The position numbers and the translations under genes were made by a program. Shown here one piece after another: positions 55,768 to 64,000 of a DNA stretch of 64,000 bases. Below the pieces are notes generated by a model, which saw only the letters and a list, made by a program, of their open reading frames with translations, was not told the origin of the DNA and ran no database searches. How positions within the stretch are numbered: the stretch's first letter is position 1; each line of letters begins with the position of its first letter. This DNA comes from Streptomyces humi (GTDB taxonomy: Bacteria > Actinomycetota > Actinomycetes > Streptomycetales > Streptomycetaceae), in assembly GCF_001005085.2 (NCBI RefSeq), contig NZ_LBMU02000041.1, forward strand, positions 62,001-126,000, written 5' to 3'.

Positions 55768-58752
55768 TCAGCCGCTGGGGCTGGAACTCCCGCCGGGGCT
55801 GGGGCTGCTGCTCGCGCCGGCGGCGGGACTCGGACTGCCGCTGGGGCTCGGGCTGCTGCTCGCGGTCGTGCCCCCGCCTGCCTTGTCCGCCTTCGCCTGC
55901 GCGTCCTCGGCCCGCTTCAGCGCGTCCTGGAGTTCGTCCTGGGCCTTGCCGTACGCCGTCCAGTCACCCTTCTTCAGGGCCTCCTGGCCCGCCTCGAAGG
56001 CCTTCTGGGCGTCCTCCAGCGCCTGTTGGACCGTCGGGTTGCCGGACGTCGGCGGGGTGGTGCCGGTGTCCGAGGAACCCGTGTCCGAGGAGCCCGTGCC
56101 CGAACCGTCCGAGCCGAACACCTTGTTGAGCGCCTCGTCGAGGGTGTTCTCGAAGGCCGTCCTGCCCTCGTAGGTGACCAGGACCTTGCGCAGCAAGGGG
56201 TACTTGACGCCGGCACCGCGTACGTAGACGGGCTCCGCGTACAGCAGGCCCCCGTCCAGTGGCACGGTCAGCAGATTTCCGTACTCGACCTCGGAGTCGC
56301 CGCCCTTGAGGAGTTTGATCGCGGCGGCGATGTCCTGTTCGGAGTTGAACTGGCTCTGGACCTGTTTGGGTCCGTCGACGGTCGTACTGGTCGGCAGTTT
56401 CAGGATTCTGATCTTGCCGTAGTCCTGGGAGCCGGCCTCCGAGTCGACGGACATGAACGCGCTGAGGTTGTCCCGGCCGTTCGGGGTGAACGTCGTCGAC
56501 AGCGAGAACGCCTGCCGGCTCTGGTCCGGCATCTTCATGCTCAGGTAGTACGGCGGCACCGCGTTGCCCGACTTGTTGGTCGGGTCGTCGGGGACCTGCC
56601 ACACCTCGCTGCCGGTCAGGAACGTCTGCGCATCCGTCACGTGGTAGCGGGTGAGCAGTTCCCGCTGCACCTTGAACAGGTCCTGCGGGTACCGGAGATG
56701 GTCCAGCAGGTCCTGCGAGATGGCGCTCTTGGGCTGCACCGTGCCGGGGAAGGCCTTCATCCAGGTCTTCAGCACCGGGTCCTGGGTGTCCCACTGGTAG
56801 AGCTTGACCTGGCCGGTGTACGCGTCGACGGTCGCCTTCACCGAGTTGCGGATGTAGTTGACCTGGTTCTGCTGGGCGACCACCGCGCGGGAGTTGTTGG
56901 TCGCGGTCAGCGAGTCGGCGGTGGTGTCACCGAGGGTCGTGCGGGAGGCGTAGGGATAGCCGTTCGACGTGGTGTAGGCGTCGACGATCCACTGGATACG
57001 GTGGTTCACGACCGCCGGGTAGGCGTCGCCGTCGATGGTCAGCCAGGGGGCGACCGCCTCGACGCGCTCCTTGGGCGTGCGGTTGTACAGGATCCGCGAA
57101 CCCTCGCCGATGGCACCGGAGTAGAGGATCTGCGGCTCGTTGAACGCCACCGCGTACGCGGCCCGGTTGATCGGACTGGAGAGGCTGACCCCGCTCTTGC
57201 CCGCGTAGCTGGTGGTCTTCTCACCGCTGTCGTCGGAGTAGTCGATCTCCTTCTGGGGACCGCCGACGATCGAGTAGGCGGTGGTCTTCTCGCCGTAGTA
57301 GACCCGCTGCTGGTACGTGCCCAGGTCACCGGTGGACGGCAGGTCGGACTCGGTGAAGACCGGCTGCCCCTGGTCGTCGGCCTCGGTGCCCTTGGCCGCG
57401 ACCACGCCGTAGCCGTGCGTGTAGCGGAAGTGGTCGTTGATCCAGTTGTTCTTCGGGATACCGGCGAGGTTCAGCTCGCGCAGACCGATGACGGTGTCCT
57501 GGACCTTGCCGTCCTTGGTGTAGCGGTCCACGTCCAGGTTGGTCGGGAACGCGTAGTAGTTCCGCATCTGCTGGAGCTGCTGGAACGTGGGCGACACGAT
57601 GTTCGGGTCCATGATCCGGATGCTCGCGGTCGAGTCGACGTCGTCCCGGAGCCTGGTCTTGTCCGTGGTGGTGCTCTTGCCGGTGTACTCGGTGACCTTG
57701 GTGTCGTCGATGCCGTACGCCTCGCGGGTCGCCTTGAGGTTCTTCTGGACGTACGGGGCTTCCTTGGCCTGCTCGTTGGGCTGGACCTGGAACTTCTGGA
57801 CGATCGCCGGATAGAGCCCGCCGATCAGGATCGCCGACAGGACCATCAGGCCGAAGCCGATGACGGGCAGCTGCCAGGTGCGCCGCCACAGGGTGGCGAA
57901 GAACAGCAGCGCGCAGATGACGGCGATGCAGAACAGGATGGTCTTGGCGGGCAGATAGGCGTTCGCGTCGACGTACCGCAGGCCCGTCCAGTTGCCGGTG
58001 GCCTTGAAGTCGCTGGACTTGACCGCCAGTCCGTAGCGGTCGAGCCAGTAGGCGACCGCCTTGAGGGCGACGAAGATCCCGAGCAGCACCGACAGGTGAC
58101 CGGTCGCGGCGGCGGTGGCACGCGCGCCGGGGCTGGTGACGCGCAGCCCGCCGTACAGGTAGTGGGTGAGCGCGGCGGCGATCAGGGAGAGGATCGCGGT
58201 GGCGAAGCCGAAGCCCAGCAGGAACCGGTACCAGGGCAGGTCGAAGGCGTAGAAGGAGACGTCGAGGTGGAACTGCGGGTCCTTCTGGTGGAAGGGCACG
58301 CCGTTGACCCACATCAGCCAGGTGCGCCACTGGCCTGCCGCGGACGCGCCGGCGATCAGCCCGACCAGCGCGGTGACCGCGAGCAGCAGCCACCGCTTGT
58401 AGGGCGCGATGCCCATCCGGTAGCGGTCGAGGCTCTGCTGCTCGGTGGACATCGCGCTCAGCGGCGGCCGCAGCCGGTGCGCGAGCCAGATGTTGAAGCC
58501 CACCGCGGCGGCCATCAGCAGGCCGAAGACGGAGAACAGCCCGATCTTGGTCCACAGGGTGGTGGTGAACACCGAGGAGTAGTGCACCGACCGGTACCAG
58601 AGCCAGTTCGTCCAGAAGCCCGCGAACATGCTGAACGCCATGCCGAGCACGGCAAGGACGCCCAGGGTCAGGAGCAGGGTCCGGACGCGCCGGGACGGTC
58701 GTCCCGTCGCTCTGATCCGTGGCCCCGTCGGGCCTCCGCCGCGGTCCGGCAT
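55768..58752 (-). CDS. UPF0182 family membrane protein
   Basis: A 994-residue protein of the UPF0182 family. Seven membrane helices in the first 330 residues (first: VRTLLLTLGVLAVLGMAFSMF) are followed by a large external domain of about 580 residues. The C-terminal 100 residues begin with a Ser/Gly/Thr linker, then a charged helical segment, and end in a Ser/Gly/Pro repeat. The family is widespread in actinobacteria and cyanobacteria; its role is unknown. ATG 58752 (MPDRGGGPTG) matches the usual family start; the in-frame extension to 58863 lacks support. Confidence 0.9.
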   Translation of the reverse strand: MPDRGGGPTGPRIRATGRPSRRVRTLLLTLGVLAVLGMAFSMFAGFWTNWLWYRSVHYSSVFTTTLWTKIGLFSVFGLLMAAAVGFNIWLAHRLRPPLSAMSTEQQSLDRYRMGIAPYKRWLLLAVTALVGLIAGASAAGQWRTWLMWVNGVPFHQKDPQFHLDVSFYAFDLPWYRFLLGFGFATAILSLIAAALTHYLYGGLRVTSPGARATAAATGHLSVLLGIFVALKAVAYWLDRYGLAVKSSDFKATGNWTGLRYVDANAYLPAKTILFCIAVICALLFFATLWRRTWQLPVIGFGLMVLSAILIGGLYPAIVQKFQVQPNEQAKEAPYVQKNLKATREAYGIDDTKVTEYTGKSTTTDKTRLRDDVDSTASIRIMDPNIVSPTFQQLQQMRNYYAFPTNLDVDRYTKDGKVQDTVIGLRELNLAGIPKNNWINDHFRYTHGYGVVAAKGTEADDQGQPVFTESDLPSTGDLGTYQQRVYYGEKTTAYSIVGGPQKEIDYSDDSGEKTTSYAGKSGVSLSSPINRAAYAVAFNEPQILYSGAIGEGSRILYNRTPKERVEAVAPWLTIDGDAYPAVVNHRIQWIVDAYTTSNGYPYASRTTLGDTTADSLTATNNSRAVVAQQNQVNYIRNSVKATVDAYTGQVKLYQWDTQDPVLKTWMKAFPGTVQPKSAISQDLLDHLRYPQDLFKVQRELLTRYHVTDAQTFLTGSEVWQVPDDPTNKSGNAVPPYYLSMKMPDQSRQAFSLSTTFTPNGRDNLSAFMSVDSEAGSQDYGKIRILKLPTSTTVDGPKQVQSQFNSEQDIAAAIKLLKGGDSEVEYGNLLTVPLDGGLLYAEPVYVRGAGVKYPLLRKVLVTYEGRTAFENTLDEALNKVFGSDGSGTGSSDTGSSDTGTTPPTSGNPTVQQALEDAQKAFEAGQEALKKGDWTAYGKAQDELQDALKRAEDAQAKADKAGGGTTASSSPSPSGSPSPAAGASSSPSPGGSSSPSG

Positions 58753-58929
58753 CTGGAAAGCCAAGGTGCGCACCTCGAAGTTCGCTGTTGGGTCTGCTTC
58801 TTGTTCCGTCAGGCTCCGGTGTTCGTGAGCCTTCCGTGGTCCCCCGTGATCGCGAGGCCACACCTATGCAACTTACTCACGGTTTACTCGGTTCCCGATT
58901 CCGGCCATGAACGAGGCAGGATTGTGACC

Positions 58930-59472
58930 ATGTCCAACACTCCCATGGCAGCGAACCCGCTCACCCGGGCGGTACTCGAGATCGACGAGTACGCCTCCGG
59001 CCTCGGCTGGGACCAGCCCGCTCGCCTCTTCGCCCTCGTCGACACCGTCCGGCTGCGCTCCCAGGAACCCGCGCTCGCCGCCCAGCTCGGTCTGGAGGAC
59101 GAGTCGGCGACCACCGGCCTCACCCCGATCGAGCAGGACGAAGTGCCAACGGACAAGGCGCTGGACGAGTTCCTGGGCACCATCGCCTGGCCGGACGCGG
59201 TGGTCGGCTGCGCGCTCACGGTGGAGCGCCTGATGCTGCCGCCGTCCGCGGAGTCCCAGGTCCCGGAGGGGTTGAGCGGGGCCAAGCTGACCAAGTGGGT
59301 CGCGAGCCACCCCGACCGCCAGGAGGTCCGGATGACCGTCGCCGTCCTGCGGGACGGCAGCCGCGACTCGGCCGTGCGCCTGCGCGAGAAGGACTCGCCC
59401 ACGGAGGTCCTCACCGGCCCCGACCTGGTCCCGGGCCTGGCGGAGGCCCTGAAGGCGACGTTCGAGGACTGA
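58930..59472 (+). CDS. PPA1309 family protein
   Basis: A 180-residue actinobacterial protein of unknown function, recognised by NPLTRAVLEIDEYASGLGWDQPARLFALVDT at the N-terminus, PDAVVGCALTVERLMLP in the middle, and LVPGLAEALKATF at the end. It is divergent from the UPF0182 gene and next to the PDZ-Lon gene, an arrangement common in Streptomyces and other actinobacteria. Confidence 0.87.
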   Translation: MSNTPMAANPLTRAVLEIDEYASGLGWDQPARLFALVDTVRLRSQEPALAAQLGLEDESATTGLTPIEQDEVPTDKALDEFLGTIAWPDAVVGCALTVERLMLPPSAESQVPEGLSGAKLTKWVASHPDRQEVRMTVAVLRDGSRDSAVRLREKDSPTEVLTGPDLVPGLAEALKATFED

Positions 59473-59488
59473 GGTCCGCGCGTCGGCT

Positions 59489-59522
59489 CCGGGGGCGCCC
59501 CTCGTCAGGAGGGCGCCCCCGG
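59489..59522 (+). terminator. Terminator between convergent genes
   Basis: 12-bp perfect stem CCGGGGGCGCCC / GGGCGCCCCCGG with a 10-nt loop, between the stops of the PPA1309 and PDZ-Lon genes. It could act in both directions. Confidence 0.85.
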
Positions 59523-59536
59523 TGCGTCCGGATCCG

Positions 59537-60634
59537 TCAGCCCTTGGCCGTGCACTTCGGCAGGGCACCGGTGTCCCCGGTGCGGATGTCCTTGAGGGCG
59601 CCGAGGGCGTCGCCGATGTTCTTGACCTTGACCAGGGTGAGCCCGCTCGGGGTGTCCTTGGCGGCCTCGGCGCAGTTGTCGGCCGGGGTGAGGAAGTACT
59701 GGGCGCCCTTGTCGCGTGCGCCGATCGTCTTCAGTGAGATGCCGCCGATCGGACCGACCGTGCCGGCGTCGTCGATCGTGCCGGTACCGGCGACGAACTT
59801 GCCGCCGGTGAGACTGCCCGGGGTCAGCTTGTCGTAGATGCCCAGCGAGAACATGAGACCGGCGCTGGGTCCGCCGACGTCGGCGAGCTTGATGTCGACG
59901 GTGAACGGGAACGTGTGATCGGTCCCGGCGGAGATCCCGACGATCGCGCGCTTCTCGCCGGCGTCGTCGGAGGTGGTCGTGGTGACGGTGACGTTCTCGG
60001 TCTTCGTGGCCGTCTTGTTCGCCTTCTCGGCGGCGGCCTGTTCCTTGGCCGGTACGACGGTGAAGACGACCTTCTGGCCGGGCTTGTGCTTGGTCACCAG
60101 CGTGGCCACGTCGGTCGGCTGCTTGACCGCCGTGCCGTCGACGGCCTTGATCACGTCACCGGCGTGCAGCCTGCCCTCGGCCGGCGAGTCCTTGAGGACC
60201 GTGGAGACGATCACCCAGGACTTCACCGGGATGCCGAGCTCCTTCAGGGCGGCCACCTTGGCGCTCTCCTGGGACTGGCTGAACTCCTCGGCGTTCTCCT
60301 GGGTGGACTGCTGCTCCGTCTTGCCGTCCGGGTAGAGCGTGTCGTGGGGCACGACCTTGTTGTCGTGCGACAGCCAGCCGTAGACCGCCTCCAGGAGGTT
60401 CATCTTGTAGTCGGCGCTGGTGACCCGAACGGTGGTCATGTTGAGGTGCCCGGAGGTGGCGTAGGTCTTGTGTCCGGACACCTGAAGCACCGGCTCGCCG
60501 TCGTGGTCCCCGAGCGTGTTCACGGTCGGGCCGGGGGACATCTCCGAGTACGGCACGTTGATGAGCACTCCGGCGCACAGGAGCGCGATCAGCATCAGGG
60601 TGGAGGCGAGCATCGTCGCGGTGCGGCGTGGCAT
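59537..60634 (-). CDS. PDZ-Lon-type membrane protease (YlbL family)
   Basis: A 365-residue secreted or membrane-anchored protein. Order: an N-terminal membrane anchor (TMLASTLMLIALLCAGVLI), a PDZ domain (about 150-205, VLKDSPAEGRLHAGDVIKAVDGTAV), and a Lon S16-type proteolytic domain (about 225-345). The Ser-Lys dyad is in DVGGPSAGLMFSLGIYD and GISLKTIGARDKGA. B. subtilis YlbL is a related protease that degrades a division inhibitor. The ATG at 60634 has TACTGT 6 nt upstream. Confidence 0.93.
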   Translation of the reverse strand: MPRRTATMLASTLMLIALLCAGVLINVPYSEMSPGPTVNTLGDHDGEPVLQVSGHKTYATSGHLNMTTVRVTSADYKMNLLEAVYGWLSHDNKVVPHDTLYPDGKTEQQSTQENAEEFSQSQESAKVAALKELGIPVKSWVIVSTVLKDSPAEGRLHAGDVIKAVDGTAVKQPTDVATLVTKHKPGQKVVFTVVPAKEQAAAEKANKTATKTENVTVTTTTSDDAGEKRAIVGISAGTDHTFPFTVDIKLADVGGPSAGLMFSLGIYDKLTPGSLTGGKFVAGTGTIDDAGTVGPIGGISLKTIGARDKGAQYFLTPADNCAEAAKDTPSGLTLVKVKNIGDALGALKDIRTGDTGALPKCTAKG

Positions 60635-60640
60635 GCAACG

Positions 60641-60646
60641 ACAGTA
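60641..60646 (-). promoter_or_regulatory. Putative -10 (TACTGT), leaderless start
   Basis: On the minus strand TACTGT lies 6 nt before the ATG of the PDZ-Lon gene; no Shine-Dalgarno sequence is present. Confidence 0.45.
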
Positions 60647-60705
60647 CGGGACGCGTCTGTCAGCGCACCGTCAGGGCCACCCGTCGCACCCGCCCCCGCC
60701 GTGTC

Positions 60706-60870
60706 TCAGCCACCGGTGTGGGACCGCTCCATGGCCTCGCGGAACCGCGCGTACCCGTCGAGCTCGGGACCGTCGCTCCGGGCCCTTCTCGTCCGGTTGG
60801 CCCAGCTGCCCCACAGACCGGCACCGACCGCCGCCACCAGCGGAATCAGCAACCAGACGAGCGCCGCCAT
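60706..60870 (-). CDS. Small membrane protein, 54 aa
   Basis: One N-terminal membrane helix (MAALVWLLIPLVAAVGAGLWGSW) and a charged tail with DGYARFREAMERS. ATG 60870 has GGAGG 5 nt upstream, the best ribosome binding site in the area. The in-frame extension to 60936 is not supported. Conserved small proteins of this kind lie beside moaE in Streptomyces; function unknown. Confidence 0.72.
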   Translation of the reverse strand: MAALVWLLIPLVAAVGAGLWGSWANRTRRARSDGPELDGYARFREAMERSHTGG

Positions 60871-60997
60871 GCCGACCTCCAACCCCATGACCGTCCGCGA
60901 CTGACTGATCAACAGATTAATCAACCGCACTGACAACGCTCACGCGAGGGGTACGGTTACGCAACCGGAGGTCCGACGTGGGTCCCGCGCGGGTCCT

Positions 60998-61459
60998 TCA
61001 GCAGGCCCCGACCCATTCCTCCGTCCCGTCGGAGAACTTCTGGTGCTTCCAGATGGGCACCTCGTGCTTGAGGTCGTCGATCAGCTTCCGGCAGGCTTCG
61101 AATGCCTCCCCACGATGCGGACACGACACACCGACGACCACGGCGAGATCACCCACCCGCAGGTCCCCCACCCGGTGCACGGCGGCCAACGCCCGCACCG
61201 GATACTCCGCGACCACCTTCTCGGCGACCCTGCGCAGCTCGTTCTCTGCACTGGGATGGCACGAGTACCCGAGCGCGTCGACGTCGGCGCCCCCGTCGTG
61301 GTTGCGCACGGTCCCCACGAACAGCGCGACCCCGCCGGCCGCGTCGTCGCCGAGGGCCGCGAAGACCTCGTCCACGGAGAGCGCGCTCTCACGGATCCCG
61401 ATCAGCCTCACCGGATCGTCGGCACCCAGTTCACCGGGGTGATCATGCACAGCAGCCAT
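60998..61459 (-). CDS. moaE: Molybdopterin synthase catalytic subunit MoaE
   Basis: A 153-residue large subunit of molybdopterin synthase, which inserts sulfur from MoaD into precursor Z. Family segments are ALFVGTVRNHDGG, AVHRVGDLRVGDLAVVVGVSCPHRGEAFEACRKLIDDLKHEVPIWKHQ (with the catalytic lysines) and the end DGTEEWVGAC. Start at ATG 61459 or GTG 61450; GGAGG suits the GTG better. No other molybdenum cofactor gene is in the window. Confidence 0.93.
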   Translation of the reverse strand: MAAVHDHPGELGADDPVRLIGIRESALSVDEVFAALGDDAAGGVALFVGTVRNHDGGADVDALGYSCHPSAENELRRVAEKVVAEYPVRALAAVHRVGDLRVGDLAVVVGVSCPHRGEAFEACRKLIDDLKHEVPIWKHQKFSDGTEEWVGAC

Positions 61460-61639
61460 GCCTCCATGGTGCCGCACGCACCGAACCGCACGGAATACGA
61501 CCAACACCCGGCACGCGCGCGTGCGCGTTTGGAGGCTCCTACAGGGCGACTGCCGCATCGCGGCCCCACGCCGCGGCCCGGCTCCCGCGACACGGCCCCT
61601 CCACGGTGGGGACGGGAGGCGTCGGTGGGACGGGAGGCG

Positions 61640-62752
61640 TCAGATGCGCCTGCGGGCCTTGCGGGCGCGCCGCACCACAGCCGCCGCGCCCAGCAGCGCG
61701 ACCGTCGCGCCCGCGGCTCCCGCGGCCGTCGCGTCCTTGCGTCCGAGCCGCCGTCCGACGACGGTGTGCCGCCCGGACACCTCCTCCAGCAGCTCGGCCA
61801 GCACCTCCTCGTTGGTCCACCCCGGCCGCCACCCCGCGTCGTGCAGCCGGCTCCCGCTCACCACCCAGGGGTACATCGTGTAGGCAAGGTCCCCGGCGGG
61901 CGACGGTGTCAGTCCGATCCGGTGCAGCCGGGCCGCGGCGCCGAGCGCGACCGCCGACGGCAGTTCCATCCGCCGGATCCCGCTCAGCTCCTCGACCTCC
62001 TCCTGCTCCAGCCATCCGTCGCAGCCGACGGCGAGTTCCCCGTCGACCTTCTCGAGGACGGCGTACTTGAGCGCGCTGCACAGATCCTCGACGTGGCAGA
62101 ACTGCCAGGCGGGCCGCGAACCGGCGACGACGAGCAGCCGAGGCGACTCGAAGTACCTGGTCAGCGCGGTGTCGGTGCCTCCCACGAGCACCGCGGGGCG
62201 CACGACGGTGACATTGAGCCCGGGGTGCGCGCGGGGCGCCCGGCGCGCGAGCCGCTCGATCTCCAGCAGGTCGCCCACGCCCGTCGCCTCGGCGGTCGCC
62301 CGCAGCTCCGCGTCCTCGGACAGCGGCAGCTCGTTGTCCGGAAGTGCTCCGTAGACCATCGCGGAGGTGCACAGCACCACGCGGTGCACCCCGGCCGCGG
62401 CCGCCGCCGTCAGCACGGTCTGCGTCCCGCGCACGTTGTAGGCCGTACGCGCCGCCGGGTCGGTCTCCAGGTCCAGGTCGAGCGCGAGATGCACCACCAC
62501 GTCGGCCCCGCGCAGCTTGTCCGCGATGGCCGGATCCCGCACGTCGAGGATGTGCCACTGGGCGTCCGCGCACTCCCCGCGCCGCTCGTCGATGGCGATG
62601 ACCTGCCTGATCTCCTCGGAGGCGGCCAGCAGCTCGGTGAGCAGCGCGCCGACCCCGGTCGCGGCACCGGTGACGGCGACGACGGGCCCGCGCACCGCGG
62701 GTGGGGTTGAGTGGTTTCGCGCTGCGCGAACCTGCGGATCTGGGGAACTCAC
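61640..62752 (-). CDS. NAD-dependent epimerase/dehydratase (extended SDR)
   Basis: A 370-residue Rossmann-fold enzyme. The nucleotide motif is VVAVTGAATGVGALLTEL, close to TGxxGxxG but with the first glycine pattern altered. DVVVHLALDLDLETDP follows, and SAMVYG offers the tyrosine, but the usual YxxxK is not evident, so catalysis is doubtful. The last 30 residues form a membrane-like helix and a basic end (AAGATVALLGAAAVVRRARKARRR), suggesting a membrane anchor. GTG 62752 has GGAG 7 nt upstream. Confidence 0.82.
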   Translation of the reverse strand: MSSPDPQVRAARNHSTPPAVRGPVVAVTGAATGVGALLTELLAASEEIRQVIAIDERRGECADAQWHILDVRDPAIADKLRGADVVVHLALDLDLETDPAARTAYNVRGTQTVLTAAAAAGVHRVVLCTSAMVYGALPDNELPLSEDAELRATAEATGVGDLLEIERLARRAPRAHPGLNVTVVRPAVLVGGTDTALTRYFESPRLLVVAGSRPAWQFCHVEDLCSALKYAVLEKVDGELAVGCDGWLEQEEVEELSGIRRMELPSAVALGAAARLHRIGLTPSPAGDLAYTMYPWVVSGSRLHDAGWRPGWTNEEVLAELLEEVSGRHTVVGRRLGRKDATAAGAAGATVALLGAAAVVRRARKARRRI

Positions 62753-62944
62753 CGGGCGTCTCCAGCGGTTGTCTTCAGTACGGGCGCGAGTGACGCGTAC
62801 GTACCAGGTGGCATCCATCCTGCCGCAGGCCGACTGTCGGCGAAGCACCGAGGCCCGATCGGGTCGGGGTGTCTACGCTGGGTGGTGTTGTCGGGCAGCC
62901 GCGCCGCCGGAGAGAACCGGTGGCCTTACCAGCCGAGGATTCCC

Positions 62945-64000
62945 GTGAGTGACACCCCATTCGGTTTCGGCCTTCCGCCGGAGGAGCCGGAGGACGGCGA
63001 CGAGGGCAAGAAGAAGGACCAGCAGAGCGGTGGTGGGCAGGGACCGGCCAACCCGTTCGGTTTCGGTACGCCCGGCGCCGGTGGCTTCGGCGCACCCGGC
63101 GCCGACAATCCGTTCGCTGCCATGTTCGGTTCGCTGAACCCCAACGACCTGGGTGCGGCCTTCCAGCAGCTGGGCCAGATGCTCTCCTACGAGGGCGGCC
63201 CGGTGAACTGGGACATGGCCAAGCAGATCGCCCGCCAGACGGTCTCCCAGGGCACGTCGGACGGCGTCAAGGACGCGAGCGTCGGCCCCGCCGAGCGCAC
63301 GGCGGTCGAGGAGGCCGTGCGTCTGGCCGACCTGTGGCTGGACGACGCGACGTCGCTGCCGTCGGGTGCCGGTTCGGCCGTGGCGTGGTCGCGCGCGGAG
63401 TGGGTCGAGGCGACGCTGCCCGCCTGGCAGGAGCTGGTCGACCCGGTCGCCGAGCGGGTCGGCGCCGCGATGGGCGACGTCCTGCCGGAGGAGATGCAGG
63501 CCATGGCGGGCCCGCTGATCGGCATGATGCGCTCGATGGGCGGCGCGATGTTCGGCACCCAGATCGGGCAGGCCGTCGGGGTGCTCGCGGGCGAGGTCGT
63601 CGGCTCGACCGACATCGGCCTGCCGCTGACCCCGGCCGGCAAGGCCGCGCTGCTGCCGGGGAACATCGAGGCGTTCGGCAAGGACCTGGGCGTACCGAAG
63701 GAGGAGGTGCGGCTGTACCTCGCGCTGCGCGAGGCGGCCCACCAGCGCCTCTTCTCGCACGTGCCGTGGCTGCGCTCACACCTGTTCGGCGCGGTCGACG
63801 GGTACGCGCGCGGGATCAAGGTCGACACGGCCAAGCTGGAGGACGTGGTCGGCCAGTTCGACCCGCAGAACCCCGAGCAGCTCCAGGACGCCCTCCAGCA
63901 GGGCATGTTCCAGCCGGAGGACACGCCCGAGCAGAAGGCCGCCCTGGCGCGTCTGGAGACGGCTCTGGCGCTCGTCGAGGGCTGGGTCGACGCGGTGGTC
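62945..64000 (+). CDS. DUF2342 zincin-like protein, 3' end cut by window edge
   Basis: 352 codons visible of a DUF2342 family protein, often labelled zinc-dependent metalloprotease or F420 biosynthesis-associated protein. The first 60 residues are Gly/Pro/Phe-rich (NPFGFGTPGAGGFG) and disordered. The conserved part starts near FQQLGQMLSYEGGPVNWDMAKQIARQ, with MRSMGGAMFGTQIGQAVGVLAGEVVG and LREAAHQRLFSHVPWL. The part that would hold a metal site may lie beyond the window. GTG start at 62945; divergent from the epimerase gene. Confidence 0.85.
   Translation, partial: MSDTPFGFGLPPEEPEDGDEGKKKDQQSGGGQGPANPFGFGTPGAGGFGAPGADNPFAAMFGSLNPNDLGAAFQQLGQMLSYEGGPVNWDMAKQIARQTVSQGTSDGVKDASVGPAERTAVEEAVRLADLWLDDATSLPSGAGSAVAWSRAEWVEATLPAWQELVDPVAERVGAAMGDVLPEEMQAMAGPLIGMMRSMGGAMFGTQIGQAVGVLAGEVVGSTDIGLPLTPAGKAALLPGNIEAFGKDLGVPKEEVRLYLALREAAHQRLFSHVPWLRSHLFGAVDGYARGIKVDTAKLEDVVGQFDPQNPEQLQDALQQGMFQPEDTPEQKAALARLETALALVEGWVDAVV

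Overview
The window is a high-GC actinobacterial chromosome segment and almost certainly Streptomyces. Signs are the very strong G/C bias at third codon positions, many GTG starts, and a run of genes known from Streptomyces: das chitobiose uptake genes with DasR operators, nrdABS under a cobalamin riboswitch, sigR-rsrA, sigH with its anti-sigma factor, wblE, and epi-isozizaene synthase with CYP170A. Gene order from about 13.7 kb to the right edge matches what I recall of the S. coelicolor SCO5190-SCO5244 region. Nearly all of it reads as ordinary core chromosome; no insertion sequence, prophage or CRISPR array was seen.

Layout. 0-2.7 kb: a PPK2 polyphosphate kinase (cut by the window edge), a Pit phosphate transporter with a small membrane partner, and an AraC-type regulator. 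2.8-5.0 kb: a compact EACC1 / caspase-TPR / Clp-N-domain operon, probably a conflict or cell-death module. 5.0-7.0 kb: two VOC proteins, a DUF952 protein and a small zinc-ribbon protein. 7.0-9.7 kb: a family 2B encapsulin shell gene followed by its likely cargo, a polyprenyl diphosphate synthase. 9.9-13.5 kb: amidase, PLP enzyme, Na+/H+ antiporter and UBP-type zinc finger. 13.7-19.1 kb: anti-sigma factor plus SigH, lipid kinase, WblE, and a PdtaS-like histidine kinase. 19.6-26.4 kb: the N-acetylglucosamine/chitobiose block (nagB, dasD, dasC, dasB, dasA, dasR) with four DasR-type operators. 26.5-28.4 kb: a sodium:solute symporter with a DUF3311 partner. 28.6-33.5 kb: cobalamin riboswitch and nrdA-nrdB-nrdS. 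33.7-36.1 kb: the albaflavenone pair. 36.4-41 kb: deformylase, a TPR protein and two membrane HD proteins.

41-42.3 kb: the thiol-stress pair rsrA and sigR, with a sigma-R-type promoter and the N-terminal extension of the long SigR isoform. 42.3-49.3 kb: hydrolase, SRAP protein, M50-type protease, aroA, rsgA, SMR exporter, TetR regulator and hisN. 49.4-50.4 kb: CBS protein and a Fur-family regulator with a perfect palindromic operator. 50.5-53.2 kb: an ABC importer of unknown substrate. 53.4-55.7 kb: two identical initiator tRNA genes flanking a SEL1/TPR protein. 55.7-64 kb: UPF0182, PPA1309 and PDZ-Lon proteins, a small membrane protein, moaE, an epimerase and a DUF2342 protein cut by the right edge.

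Two features run across the window. At least twelve genes have a TANNNT -10-like hexamer only 6-7 nt before the start codon, which suggests leaderless mRNAs. Seven intergenic gaps carry a related repeat whose core reads GGGGAACTGCGCGACCAGCC. The items most worth pursuing are the EACC1/caspase/Clp-N operon, the encapsulin with prenyl-synthase cargo, and the dispersed intergenic repeat.
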